From positions 1 through 20,817 of the forward strand of contig CAJNOQ010003273.1 in assembly GCA_905250885.1 (NCBI GenBank): a stretch of DNA of 20,817 nt, given 5' to 3'. Position 1 is the first letter of the stretch, and each line of letters opens with the position of its first letter. Below, in pieces: positions 8,172-17,928 of this stretch. A program made the position numbers and the translations under genes. The notes beneath the pieces were generated by a model, which was not told the DNA's origin, did no database searches, and saw only the letters and a list, made by a program, of their open reading frames with translations. The DNA comes from Didymodactylos carnosus. Its lineage: Eukaryota; Rotifera; Eurotatoria; Philodinida; Philodinidae.

Positions 8172-9869
8172 GATAATGCACCATAGCTGCCACAAACACA
8201 ACAAATTTTTATTTATTCGACATTAGAGTATCGACTTCCAGTGCTCTTATCACTCTATCGTCATATTTCGGTTATCATTTTCTTTTTTTCTTAAGATATA
8301 TATTTTTTTTTAATTGTTTTACCTTCATCGATTTAAAAGTTTTCTTCTATAATATATTGTATCTATGATATATTTTGTTTAAATTTGTATTGACTAATAT
8401 CATATCAACGTTGGATTCATTTTTTAAATCAGCTTGTGGATCGATTAGTTTTTTATTGTCGATATCAATATCATTATTGGTTGATTGTCGTCATTTTGCT
8501 GTTAAACAAGAATCGTTTTGCTGAGATATTATCGTTAAGGCCAATTTAATTTTTGGATATTTATCTTTAAACACATCGTCAAGCTTTTTCGTTTTAGTAA
8601 TAACAGTACAGGATGAACACGATGTGGTGGTCTGGCTGTTAAAAAGCTGAAAGAAAATTCTTATCAAAGCCTGTAAATAAGCAAACTTTTCCATATGAAC
8701 TCATTGAATAAGAAATTCTTGTTTTTTGGCAATAGCATTTCGGTGAAGTTTATGCATGATTAGAATTAGCATCAAATTCTGAACAAAACTATATATTAGA
8801 ACCATTAAAAATCCAAAAAGTTTTAAAAGAAATTATGGGTGACATAGTATAGCGTTGATCTTAACAGTCGAACTAGACAAGGATCTTATGTACAGGCCTG
8901 TAGGTCAATTAGTCGTTAACGTCGTCGAAAATGAAAATGTTTTAGAGGAGACATCATTTGTTACGAAAGAAAATCTTTGACGAAATTATCGACTTTTTCC
9001 TGGAAAAAAATAAGCAGAAACATAAATAAACTTTAAAATAAGTTCAGCTACCGCGACCCTTCATGATCAAACAGCAGGCATCCAGGAGAACATACAACAA
9101 AAGAAAATAGAGCCTCCATTGTGAATTGTCTTGTCTACTCGAAAAATATTTTTAATGTCTAACTACGCTGTTGAATACGTATGACTTAAAAAAACATTTC
9201 GTTTTTTATACGTTTTTTATTTCAGCCTCGTAAGAAAACTACCAACAATGAGAAGCAAAGAATAATAATTTACAGAAGTGGAAGTCTTATTTTTAACTGA
9301 ACTAGCATATTTGTTCATTAAATAGTTTGCCATAAAAAAATATTCGTTTGTTTTGAAAAGAGAAAAAAAGAATAAAAATGAGAACAAAGGACGGGAGCCG
9401 ATAAGAGTCAAAATCAGTCTCCTCACAGATCTATTTATAGTAATCAATCTGATGTAGTTGTTGTCCCGGATGAAGCCTAACCTATTTTGAGACCTTAAGA
9501 ATCCTTTTCAGTTGCGCCACTAGAAAAAGTTTTGCAAACACAACTTTTCCCTCGTTAAATAAATTTTAGTCATAGTTTTTTCATCATTTTATCTCTATAG
9601 CCTAAAGCAAGCCTCAGCTATTATATACCCTTCAATAGCGAATTTCATGGGGTACAAAATCCTATATAAAATATTCAGAAGAAAATGGGACTGGATATTT
9701 TCATATCAAAAATACGACAGGTCAACATCGTTCATGTTTTACGATATTCATTTATTTGCTAGTTAACCAACCTCGTTAATTGATTGAATATGTTTTAAAT
9801 AAAATAGCTTTATTCTCCAGAAACTACTCACCTTCAATGATTTCAATGAAAACTTTTAGATTAGATAAA
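8172..9869. other. long AT-rich stretch without recognisable gene
   Basis: 1.7 kb, with T-rich low-complexity sequence near 8270-8340. Minus-strand open frames at 8491-8694 and 9217-9447 were read. The former has a splice-acceptor-like ttttctttcag in its reverse complement before residues LFNSQTTTSCSSCTV, but no family resemblance. Nothing else could be supported. Confidence 0.45.
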
Positions 9870-9879
9870 TAATCGATCG

Positions 9880-10260
9880 TGAATGACAGATCTCTATTCA
9901 TCACGTTCGTGGACTTCAAAAGGCATTCGACTCGATCAAGAGAGCAGCGATGTTCGGCATACTGCGACACCATGGAATTCCAAGCAAAATGATTCGAGCA
10001 ATCCAAACCATGTACAACAATTTCAGAAGCACGGTATTAGTGGAATGGAAGCTGTCAAAAGAATTTGCCGTGATCACCGGTGTCCTAGAAGGCGACACAT
10101 TAGCACCCTTCCTTTTCCTCATCGTCATCGATTACGTGCTCCAGAGTTAAAATACACAATCCAAGAGGATAAGAACAAAGGCGAACATGGATTTGTTCCC
10201 AACCTCAGGCAATCGACTAGTCAAACCGTAACAACAATATTCGATCCGGAATTTTTACTC
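9880..10260 (+). pseudogene. non-LTR retrotransposon reverse transcriptase remnant, three frames
   Basis: Three consecutive pieces of the RT palm domain lie in three frames. The first, FITFVDFK (9897-9920), and the second, AFDSIKRAAMFGILRHHGIP (from 9926), together form the FVDF.KAFDS motif with the first catalytic Asp; one base missing near 9920 separates them. The second piece continues through ITGVLEGDTLAPFLFLIVID (to about 10137), the 'TGV.QGD.LAPFLF' motif typical of LINE RTs, and reaches a stop near 10150. A third piece (about 10147-10250, with HGFVPNLRQSTSQTV) continues in another frame and replaces the FADD catalytic block with FDPEF. Endonuclease and 3' parts are not seen. The copy is dead and short. 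The clade (RTE- or CR1-like) is not certain. Confidence 0.7.
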
Positions 10261-11707
10261 TTAGTGATGTGTAAAAATAACCGCAGCTTCTTTCACAAAT
10301 ACAAATTAGGAGTAGTTTGTATTTAGAAAAATGCAGAATTGAACGGGCTACAAAATAAGCTATAGTACATTGTTTCAAATATTACGTTCAACAGACTTAT
10401 TGGCAAAATACCGACCGGATACAGTAGGTTGAACCTGTAGCAGGACAGCGAATGAGGTACAGTGGGAGACCCGGAATGACTTTCGTATAAGAAAACGCAG
10501 GAAATAACAAGCTTTGAACTGAAATCCATTAGATTCTTGTAAACGTATGTCTTCATACATTTTTACACTAAATACTATACAACTATGATGCTTAAAGTAC
10601 GTGGCAAAAGTTTGAACTTTTTCTTTTTCTGACTTTTTTCGTGAACCACGACAGCTAAAAGAATACTAAAGAATGCTTTGAGCAGCTGAATTAATTTTCG
10701 ATCCGATGAGGCGTATACAAAAATTTTCTCAGAATGCTTAGAAATCAGGATAAGGGAAAATCCAAAGCCATACTTTCAGGTATTCTAGCTTCTATCTGTA
10801 GTTTTGTGTTAATGGTTTGCTAAGCAGAGTAAACCTTTCTGAGAAGAACAAGAGAAGAATATGTTACTTTGATTTTTTTAAGTGTGCGTTATCACCGGGA
10901 AAAATTCCAGATACTGAGAGGGACCCTCTGTCGAAAGTCCACTAACTTTTTTTAATAATGGTGTAACTCTTTTCCAAATGGATTTGGAGCTTCATAAAGG
11001 TGTTTTTCTTAATCAGTGTCTAAAATTGCATCTAGAAAAGTATATTTGAAGGTTCCAGATGAAACAATAACTTCTGGGCACGTCGCTTTTTATCTTCACC
11101 TTTTGTCTGACGGTACTCATCTTGAAGGCTGTACAGTCTTTTGGTTAAGAGGTGGAGACAAGTTTTATAAGCCATGCGCTTCGCCGTTTAGAACAAAACT
11201 ATGAAGCACTTTTTTTAAAATTTGTTTCGCTCTTGAGAAAGTACATTTTTTCTGAATCAGAAACGAAAAAATCGGAATTTTGTCCTAATTCTCTATTTTC
11301 TCCATCAGAACTCACTTTTTATGCAATAAAAATATCATATTCGGAGTCAGCGTCGAAAACTGAGTTGAATGATATGAATTTCGAAACTTTTCGTTTATTT
11401 TCATTTTTTGGTGAAAATCTGAGAAATTTTTCGACGCAAAAATTCGAGAAAAACAAAAGTAGTTAAGTAAGATTAAACAGTACATTATACTTTTTCTTTT
11501 TTTCAGTTCATCCTGATCTTTTTGAATTATCGTTAATGCTGCTGCTCGAAACAAGTCGAAACCTAATGCAACGATTGCAGCCACAACCATAACATCGGTA
11601 CACTTATTGAGTTACGGAGACAAATTACTTGAGAAGGCATCATGAGATCAATCGCTACTGCCAGTCTCCATAGACACTTTTTGCAGCGTCAGACATTCTC
11701 CTATCGT
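10261..11707. other. no recognisable gene
   Basis: Several open frames (10323-10556 minus, 11016-11204 plus, 11152-11466 plus, 11312-11590 minus) were read. They lack family motifs, and several begin at non-ATG codons. The minus-strand frame begins with a hydrophobic run (VVAAIVALGFDLFRAAAL) that I cannot place. 11230-11470 is dominated by aaaaattc/gaattttt-type sequence. Confidence 0.4.
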
Positions 11708-12053
11708 GAACGAATAAACCCTGAATCACAACAGTTAGTTTAGCTGGATGCAAATATTCATACCAATGAAGATGACAGTGTAGTTACACTTGAAAGTTTG
11801 CGTAAAATTGCTTACTATACAAAATTGTTTGATATTGTTAAAGAACGCCAACAATACATTGAACAAAGTAAAGATACTACGACATTTTTGGTGACGTCGG
11901 GTCACTTACGTGAAATAACAATACCGCAAAGTGATCAACTTAAAAATGTGGCTGCACTGTCAAAACAAAGAGCATTATCAACTATGGGCTTCGAAATATT
12001 CAAGAGTGAGTTCGGCTTTTGACTTGTTAAACGATTCTTTAAATGTTGTCTAA
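11708..12053 (+). pseudogene. N-terminal module of a bdelloid TPR/ADP-ribosyltransferase-like protein, broken
   Basis: The frame from 11708 reads RINPESQQLV, then an in-frame TAG (11741-11743), then LDANIHTNEDDSVVTLESLR and onward through QYIEQSKDTTTFLVTSGHL and QSDQLKNVA. This follows the module I know from the N-terminus of many bdelloid proteins annotated as NAD(P)-arginine ADP-ribosyltransferase/TPR: 'VWLDAN....E....LR.I...L..F.....C..YI......T.LIvSG.LG..ivP.ihdL..v.siyvYC.nk..HE.W...+.KVKgv'. The TAG sits at the family's Trp codon (TGG to TAG). After NVAAL the homology switches frame, CQNKEHYQLWASKYSRV (about 11954-12005), and ends at TAA 12051-12053. One nonsense change plus a small deletion with frameshift therefore disable it. 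The catalytic or TPR parts are absent. The module's function is unknown to me. Confidence 0.65.
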
Positions 12054-12341
12054 TCATACCCATCGAGGGTAACGTACAAAATTTACTGCATGACCAGATG
12101 ATTTTGAAAGTTCTTGGTTCCAATATAAAATTGAACTCCTGTTCTTAGAAACCATGTATAATTTTAAAAGTCGTTAGTCTTTTTTTAATTCTGACTCTTG
12201 AAACGGTAAACTTGAAAAGTCCGACAGTTAAACGGTACGCACAAAAAAACGTAAAATAGTACTGTGGTTTTGACAAATAGTTAGAAGTTATTTCGGTTGG
12301 AAAACCCTATTACCATCGTAAGTATAACGGAAACATTGACA
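12054..12341. other. no recognisable gene
   Basis: AT-rich spacer between the broken ART-like module and the long inverted repeat. No motif seen. Confidence 0.4.
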
Positions 12342-12870
12342 TTTTTTACACTAACGAGGGAACCTTTCGAGGTGATTAAACGCTTTTTGCTCGAAATCTA
12401 GTGGACTATAGGGTATCGACCATGCTAAGTCCATATATGACTATGGGGGTTGCCCTTAGCCCTTCGAATAACTGGTTTTCTAGAAAACCAATCTTTCAGT
12501 AACTCTAAAATATACTCAGAACCTTTCTTAATGAGGCATGATTGTAGCCCGCAAATTTCTGATTAAAATGAGACATCTCCCAGCTTTACACGACCTTTCT
12601 TTGCAAAGTTATAGAATTTACAAGAAAAGTCGTAAATTACTTTCTTCTTATTTCTGTTGCTTTGAGCTGATAATGAACACCTGGGGCTTCTGAAAGGTTC
12701 TGGTTACATTTTAGAGTTTCTGAAAAACTGGCTTTTTAGAAAACTGGATCTTTAAAGGGCTAAGAGCAACTCCATGGTTCATATATGGAATTAGCATGGT
12801 CGGTAACCTATAGCTTACTAGAAAAAAAAAGCGTTTAATGACCTCGAAAGATTTCCTCGTAAGTTTTTTT
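12342..12870. mobile_element. long imperfect inverted repeat, MITE/foldback-like
   Basis: The left arm (12342-about 12526) and the right arm (about 12690-12870) are reverse complements over about 180 bp. Matching blocks include ctttcgaggt.attaaacgct, gaccatgctaa.tccatatat, cttagcccttt/cg, actggttttct / ccagttttct, aactctaaaat and agaaccttt. I estimate about 80% identity by eye, with small indels. The 160-bp centre itself contains weaker complementary stretches (for example tttacacgacctttctt with aagaaaagtcgtaaa). There is no coding capacity. The outer boundaries and target-site duplication are not clear: left ttttttacac..., right ...gtaagttttttt. Best read as an old non-autonomous foldback transposon; a transcribed long hairpin (small-RNA source) is an alternative. 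Confidence 0.6.
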
Positions 12871-13349
12871 CAACAGCTACAAAAGCCATTACAGAGCTGA
12901 AACGTATTTTATAACGTTCAGTTTTAAAGTGGAAGGTTTTCGAGGTTATACCATGCTGTAAGTTAGCAACAGATTGTAATGATAATTAGTTAATATTTGC
13001 ATTCTTTACGTTTATAGTGTTACGGTTGCACCCACGACATCTAACGAGTCATAACAGTTAAAGCAATACCCTTGTCGAGGCTAGGTAAAACAGTGAGTGG
13101 AAAATGCATGTGGATTAATGGCTACGAGCATGTGTAAGACGAAGCGTGTACATCATTGCTCTAGCACCACCCTTGTCTCAGTCAACAGTGATTCATTATT
13201 GACGCCTAGCAAGACTGACTCAGTCAACAAACACATATTCGAGAGCGTGTTATCAAGCACGTTCGTACGTTCTGTGTAATTTCTGTAGCAGCATTAATAA
13301 AAGAATAATCACACCTTTCTTTTCGACTATACTTTTATTCGTGTCGCGG
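12871..13349. other. upstream flank of F-box gene, no gene recognised
   Basis: The part from 13018 (tgttacggttgcaccc) to about 13280 is less AT-rich than its surroundings and contains gactgactcagtcaac near 13212. A start tgttacgg and an aataaa-like signal (13295-13300) recall an LTR, but no terminal CA with matching short duplication was found, so no LTR is called. The F-box promoter would be expected here. Confidence 0.35.
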
Positions 13350-14333
13350 ATGATGACGTGTTTCGACTATTTGAACATCGATTTCCTACTTGAAATATTC
13401 GACTATCTATCATTTGCCAATTTACTGCAAGTCTTTTTCGGCCTTCAACAACGTCTTGACAATGCCATTTACGAATATCCGGCATGTATCGATCTGTCGA
13501 CGGTAGTCAGCTGTGATGTTCTCCATCATCATTCATTTCGGTGTCGATCACTCAAAGTCACTAGTGACAACCGACATCACCTTCAAATAGCCCTTTCACA
13601 TTTGACCTTTGCAGGACTTCAGACCGTTACGCTCAAGAACATCACTGGTACAACAATGCGGTGTTTTCTCGAGCAACTACCAATGTATCAACTTGAATCG
13701 ATTATAATCACAAGGCATAAGCGATGGCATGATCCGGTTGATATACACCAGGAGCTCTGGTTGATGATCCTGTCGGCTGGTCGTGATCAACTTCGCTATT
13801 TACATCTACCAAATGAAATATGGAAATGGGACTTCAGACAACTCTCGTTTGATTTGTCCGCTCTTGAACCTCTCACATTCGATTACATATTAATCGATCA
13901 AATGCTAGTGTGCATGTGTCATACACACAACCTTCGTCGTTTCAAAGCTCGTGTTCATAGCCGGACTGAAGAGTTTTGTGTGCCTGATATTATCCTTTCG
14001 AAACTTAGCCATCTTAACGTGAACATTGACAGCAGGTAATCATTCGAAGCAACGCAACAGCTGTTGTCCGTATATCCCCATTTGACGAATTTGATCCTTC
14101 AATTGGAACAACAGCAGGGAAATACGAGAATGCTTGAGCCCACAGCATGGCAAACACTGATCGAACACAATTTGCTTCATCTTGTCGGCCTACGACTTCG
14201 TTTAAATATACATCTAACAAATGATCAAGAGTTCAGTCACAATTTTCAAGGCCTGTTCGACTGTGCCGAATATTGGCATCGACGACGGCTTCACTTTGAA
14301 GTAGAAGTAAAAACACATGTCTGGATAGACTGA
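13350..14333 (+). pseudogene. F-box-like protein gene with in-frame stop
   Basis: The first ATG is at 13350, with another directly after it. The N-terminus (residues about 4-45) shows an F-box pattern: FDYLNIDFLLEIFDYLSFAN, then LLQVFFGLQQRLDNAI, in which the usual 'LP.E.L..IF.YL' becomes LNIDFLLEIFDYL. F-box domains bind Skp1 and recruit targets to SCF ubiquitin ligases. The rest (LRYLHLPNE, LSKLSHLNV) is Leu-rich, without a clear repeat call. Codon 230 (14037-14039) is TAA, and beyond it the same frame continues without a gap, SFEATQQLLSVYPHLTNLIL and onward, to TGA at 14331-14333. A 25-30-base intron around the TAA (gtaatc...caacag) is possible in sequence but shorter than normal introns. 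The gene is therefore a young pseudogene, a truncated protein of about 229 residues, or a sequencing error. No introns are evident. Such F-box genes are expanded in bdelloids. Confidence 0.65.
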
Positions 14334-14946
14334 TAGTGGCGATAGATACTCAAGCCCTAGAACTGTCTGATATCTCTAGAAGAGAGAAATATCAAATGTA
14401 AACGAGCAAACTAAAGTTAAAGCAAAGCGAACACAACTCAAAACAATAGCACATTCCACTGACTTTGTGTAACTCTTAAAAGTTACACATACTCACAGCC
14501 GACAAGGAAGAAGGAGAAAATTTCAGAGTGAGCAAGGAACAAACGAGTTGTTTATTTTGTGCATGCTATCCCACCATTATTCGCAAGCCTGTGTGCCTTT
14601 ATGCTACATGAAAAACTTACAAAAAGAAGACTAATTAATCTGCATTTCATACTGAAGTAAATCTTACTCAATTTTGTTCTTCATATTGTGTCAGAAGAGT
14701 TAGTCAGTGATGTCTCTAGAGTCAAGATGATTCAGTTATTCTATTTTCTTTCTCATCAACAGTTGATAAAAAAGATTTGATCATATTAATTCGATGCTGA
14801 GTTTAGACACCCAAAACGATCCATCGACTTCGTCGGTCGGAATTGATCGGAAATCGCTGTTTCAGATCAGATCTTACGAAGGGTAATGAACCTAGATAGC
14901 TGTAGCGCTCTGCGGAAGAAGAAAGCATAGAGTAAATATTGAATTT
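14334..14946. other. spacer between convergent F-box and kinase genes
   Basis: No gene recognised. It contains a short palindromic stretch, gatatctctagaagagagaaatatc (about 14369-14393), that could fold at the 3' side of the F-box gene. The two flanking genes point toward each other, so both 3' ends lie in this region or close to it. Confidence 0.4.
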
Positions 14947-15173
14947 ATGTCGATAGGTGCATTTATGCATGAATCAAGTTTTCTCCAAATATAGTTTTAC
15001 AAGTTTCTAGCCAAAAAAGCAGATAGTTAACTTGTTACTGCGGAGTTTCAATGTATTATCAGTCATATAATAATGATCATCATAATTATTGTATCCATTA
15101 ACGATCATTAATATTGTTCTTTCAACGTCTAATGTATAGAAACACGTTGAAGTAAGAATAATGATTGAACGTA
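14947..15173. repeat. 227-bp segment, copy 1 (identical copy at 17365-17591)
   Basis: Every base compared by eye from atgtcgataggtgc to gattgaacgta recurs 2418 bp downstream in the same orientation. This copy lies within 20 bp of the stop of the kinase gene, so it would be the natural 3' flank. It holds a near-palindrome, aataatgatcatcataattatt (about 15067-15088), and no open frame. Confidence 0.85.
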
Positions 15174-15190
15174 TGTACTCATACTTGCGC

Positions 15191-16099
15191 CTATGATGAA
15201 CAATCTGTCAGCCATTGTTCAAAGTCCGAACTATCCATTTTCGTCGTTGCTCGGCTCCAACGTTCTATTGCCCATGACCAGAAATCAAACTCTATCACTG
15301 AGAATTTTGCCTGAATAGCTGCCCAAAGCGTCCAGCCAACATCAGACATAATCATATTCAGTTTCATACGTGCAAGCTTGTCCATGAGACAAGGCTTACC
15401 AAAATAGGCTTCGCACATCTCTATTATGCGTGACTCATCGTATTGTTGCTCTTGGCAGGTGTTGCCTAAATCAAATGTTGGGTCATTGTTACCGCTGTAC
15501 TCAAAATCAATCAGACGTAGAATACTGCCATCGTCAATATAATTCTCGGCTAATAGATCGTTGTGACATGGCACAGTTTGCAACGGATGACGTTGCATTG
15601 ATGCCTCGATACGCTCCACTAGCTGCAAATATTTGTGATATCCAATAGGAATATTGACTTGATGTTTATCGACAATTTTTAGGTAGTATTCAATGAGTCG
15701 GAACATGTTGAAATCATTTTTAAAGCGCGACGTTTTATTATGTAAAGTTTTAAGTGATTGAGCGATGCGCGTCGGCATAGTCGGTGCTTGTAGATCGGAA
15801 ATGGTCATAGTTTGTCCGTGAATATAATCAAGTATCATGATTTTAGATGTTGGTAGGTAATACGCAATTGTTGGTCCCACCCCAGAGTCACCTGTCGCTC
15901 TTGTGTTGTGATATTCATTTATCTTATCAATTGCCAGCAGTTCAGTGGATGTGCCTGGAATACGGACAACATAGAGCCTGCCATCTACTTCGACTCGATA
16001 GTTTTTGTTCGTCAGTCCACCACTTAAAGGTTGAACTGTAACTGACTTTTCTTTCCAATCGGTGATTTGTTCAACAACTTGTTCAATCGTAAGGGTCAT
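15191..16099 (-). CDS. choline/ethanolamine kinase-like (APH/LicA-type) phosphotransferase, likely bacterial origin
   Basis: An intact, intronless frame of 302 codons starts at ATG (complement of 16097-16099). It has the protein-kinase-like fold signatures of the aminoglycoside phosphotransferase/choline kinase family in order. These are a nucleotide-binding loop LSGGLTNKNYRV (residues 25-36), a beta strand VVRIPG (44-49), the catalytic Brenner motif CHNDLLAEN (178-186, Asp181 as base, Asn186 binding metal) and the DFE motif LIDFEYSG (196-203, Asp198 binding Mg). ATP-dependent phosphorylation of choline, ethanolamine or a similar small alcohol in the cytosol is expected. The length and blocks such as STELLAIDKINEYHNTRA, MSDVGWTLWAAIQ and EFDFWSWAIERW match bacterial members better than animal choline kinases as I remember them. 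That, with no introns, suggests horizontal transfer, as is frequent in bdelloids. The true substrate cannot be read from sequence. No broken residue was found, so it is probably functional. Confidence 0.85.
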   Translation of the reverse strand: MTLTIEQVVEQITDWKEKSVTVQPLSGGLTNKNYRVEVDGRLYVVRIPGTSTELLAIDKINEYHNTRATGDSGVGPTIAYYLPTSKIMILDYIHGQTMTISDLQAPTMPTRIAQSLKTLHNKTSRFKNDFNMFRLIEYYLKIVDKHQVNIPIGYHKYLQLVERIEASMQRHPLQTVPCHNDLLAENYIDDGSILRLIDFEYSGNNDPTFDLGNTCQEQQYDESRIIEMCEAYFGKPCLMDKLARMKLNMIMSDVGWTLWAAIQAKFSVIEFDFWSWAIERWSRATTKMDSSDFEQWLTDCSS

Positions 16100-17238
16100 A
16101 CTCGTCGAAGTTCTACTAAATACAAAAAATTTTGTTCACATGATATACTACCGAACGCCTCTGTAGCTGCAAGCGTTCACCAATTAGAAAATTCCTAAAC
16201 ACATTTTGTTGATAGTGAAGGCAAGATATAATTATGAAACTTCTTAGGTTTAATTCCTTAACAAAAGTGACGAAAAGTTACTATGGTTTGCTTATTCCTG
16301 GTGTCCATCTTTTCTCTATGATTACAACAAATGTGTAACTTATGAATGCGTACAAAAAATCAGCGCTGTCGGTTAGTTTTTTAATAACTCTTTAACGAAA
16401 AAGATAGATGTATAATGTAGATCGACGATTTCTTTACATCAATGGTGGTCAGTATTTTCTATTACCTTAGTGCGAATATAACGTTCTTTTTTTCGAATGC
16501 TTTTCTAAAACTTGTTTTTTTCTGTATTCCCGAAAATATTTTGTTTTACATACAAATACAGGCAACTATAGAACAGAAATTACATTTTTTTGCAGTCTTT
16601 TTATACGTAGATAAGAAAGAAAAATGAAATGTCAATATTTTTTTAACTTGTTTGGACATGTGGGAAAACATATTTTTTGTCTTTATTTTAATGTAGGTTT
16701 GTAATCCTTAGAATTAAATTCTTCTTTTTTGAAATAAAATCAGAGTAAATTCTAAATGAAGACCTACTGAAAAAAGGTTGAAATGAACGGTATACTGAAC
16801 ACAGAGTATAAATGATCTGTCGACTACATATAGTGTTTATGACACTTTTTCCACTACTCTGTTTGTAGAGCTGCATCGTGAATTATTAAAATTTTTCTAT
16901 TTCAGTCAGGGTTGGTTATTGAGGAGGGGCAACCCTCTCCCAATAATCAAAATCTTTTCTTTTTTCACAAAATTCACAATTTACTACACTGTCACACAAA
17001 AAACACTTTCATTACGCGATCACAACCGAAAATTGATCGCCTCGTCCTCAATCTTAGAAGCCTCGCATCAACCCTGAAGTCAGTTCATCAAACAGAAAAG
17101 AGAAAACAAATGATATAAACACTACACATAGTCCAGCTTTTTCCTGTTTGACATAAACAACTGACTCGCATGAAAAGAAAACGGGTTAAATGTCAAGATA
17201 CGCTATTGAGGGATCCTGCGATAGAATGACTTTGTGAA
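16100..17238. other. upstream region of kinase gene; no further gene recognised
   Basis: AT-rich. The kinase promoter should lie within the first few hundred bases, but no TATA box could be singled out. Open frames at 16442-16627, 16688-16876 and 16912-17118 are compositionally AT-driven and have no family motif. Confidence 0.4.
16914..16948. repeat. GC-rich hairpin in AT-rich DNA
   Basis: ggttattgaggagggg and ccctctcccaataatc are nearly reverse complementary around a CAA loop, giving a stem of about 15 bp with one offset. It follows a splice-acceptor-like tttttctatttcag (16891-16904). Its function is unknown; it could be a transposon end or RNA stem. Confidence 0.45.
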
Positions 17239-17365
17239 GAAAATAGCGGATTAACTAATCCGAAACATGAACAAGATCAAACATACTAAAGCTGGGTGTA
17301 TATCATTTTTTTCTTTCACAATATATAGGTTACAGACAATCACTCCTCAAAACCACGCAAGGTCA
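17239..17365. repeat. 127-bp direct repeat, left copy
   Basis: Runs from gaaaatagcggattaact to cacgcaaggtca and recurs identically at 17593-17719 (offset 354). Its last base is shared with the start of the inserted 227-bp segment. It contains the tcactcctcaaaaccacgca line found again near 18173. Confidence 0.85.
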
Positions 17366-17591
17366 TGTCGATAGGTGCATTTATGCATGAATCAAGTTTT
17401 CTCCAAATATAGTTTTACAAGTTTCTAGCCAAAAAAGCAGATAGTTAACTTGTTACTGCGGAGTTTCAATGTATTATCAGTCATATAATAATGATCATCA
17501 TAATTATTGTATCCATTAACGATCATTAATATTGTTCTTTCAACGTCTAATGTATAGAAACACGTTGAAGTAAGAATAATGATTGAACGTA
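17365..17591. repeat. 227-bp segment, copy 2 of 14947-15173
   Basis: Same orientation and no difference seen from copy 1. It is bounded on the left by the 127-bp repeat and on the right by a single N. Perfect identity over 227 bp in AT-rich non-coding DNA implies a very recent duplication, gene conversion, or an assembly artefact. Confidence 0.85.
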
Positions 17592-17592
17592 N
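17592..17592. other. undetermined base (N) at a duplication junction
   Basis: The only N noticed in the window, exactly where copy 2 of the 227-bp segment ends and the second 127-bp copy begins. This points to a contig join or a mis-resolved repeat rather than a natural insertion boundary. Confidence 0.9.
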
Positions 17593-17719
17593 GAAAATAG
17601 CGGATTAACTAATCCGAAACATGAACAAGATCAAACATACTAAAGCTGGGTGTATATCATTTTTTTCTTTCACAATATATAGGTTACAGACAATCACTCC
17701 TCAAAACCACGCAAGGTCA
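17593..17719. repeat. 127-bp direct repeat, right copy
   Basis: Identical by eye to 17239-17365. After it the sequence runs on as agaccttcgtctcaaata, which also resembles the line at about 18198-18213. This suggests the right copy sits in the natural context and the left one is the added copy, or the reverse. Confidence 0.85.
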
Positions 17720-17736
17720 AGACCTTCGTCTCAAAT
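17686..17736. repeat. diverged direct repeat of 18160-18211
   Basis: ggttacagacaatcactcct and cacgcaaggtcaagaccttc at this place correspond to ggtaaccagaatatcactcc and cacgcaaggttcagaccttc at about 18160-18206. About 50 bp align with a few changes. It looks like a degraded piece of the same element family as the foldback element. Confidence 0.6.
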
Positions 17737-17928
17737 AATACCAGAATGATGTGATGATTTACGAAAAATAATATTGCCTTTAATTATTCATTTTTATCGT
17801 AAAAAGAGTCAAATCAAGGTATAAAAGCTTATGCAAGATTGATTTTGATATTTTAAACTCGAAATAACTATTACTCATACAGAAATTCTGACAATGAACT
17901 TATATTTTCTATGGTTAAGGACGACAAT

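Noticed and set aside
11152-11466. 104-codon Ser/Phe-rich frame
   Set aside because: Composition follows the repeated gaaaaa/tttttc sequence; it overlaps another frame on the minus strand and has no recognisable motif.
13018-13340. Possible solo LTR beginning tgttacgg with an aataaa-like signal
   Set aside because: No terminal CA with a matching short target duplication could be found, and no second copy is in the window.
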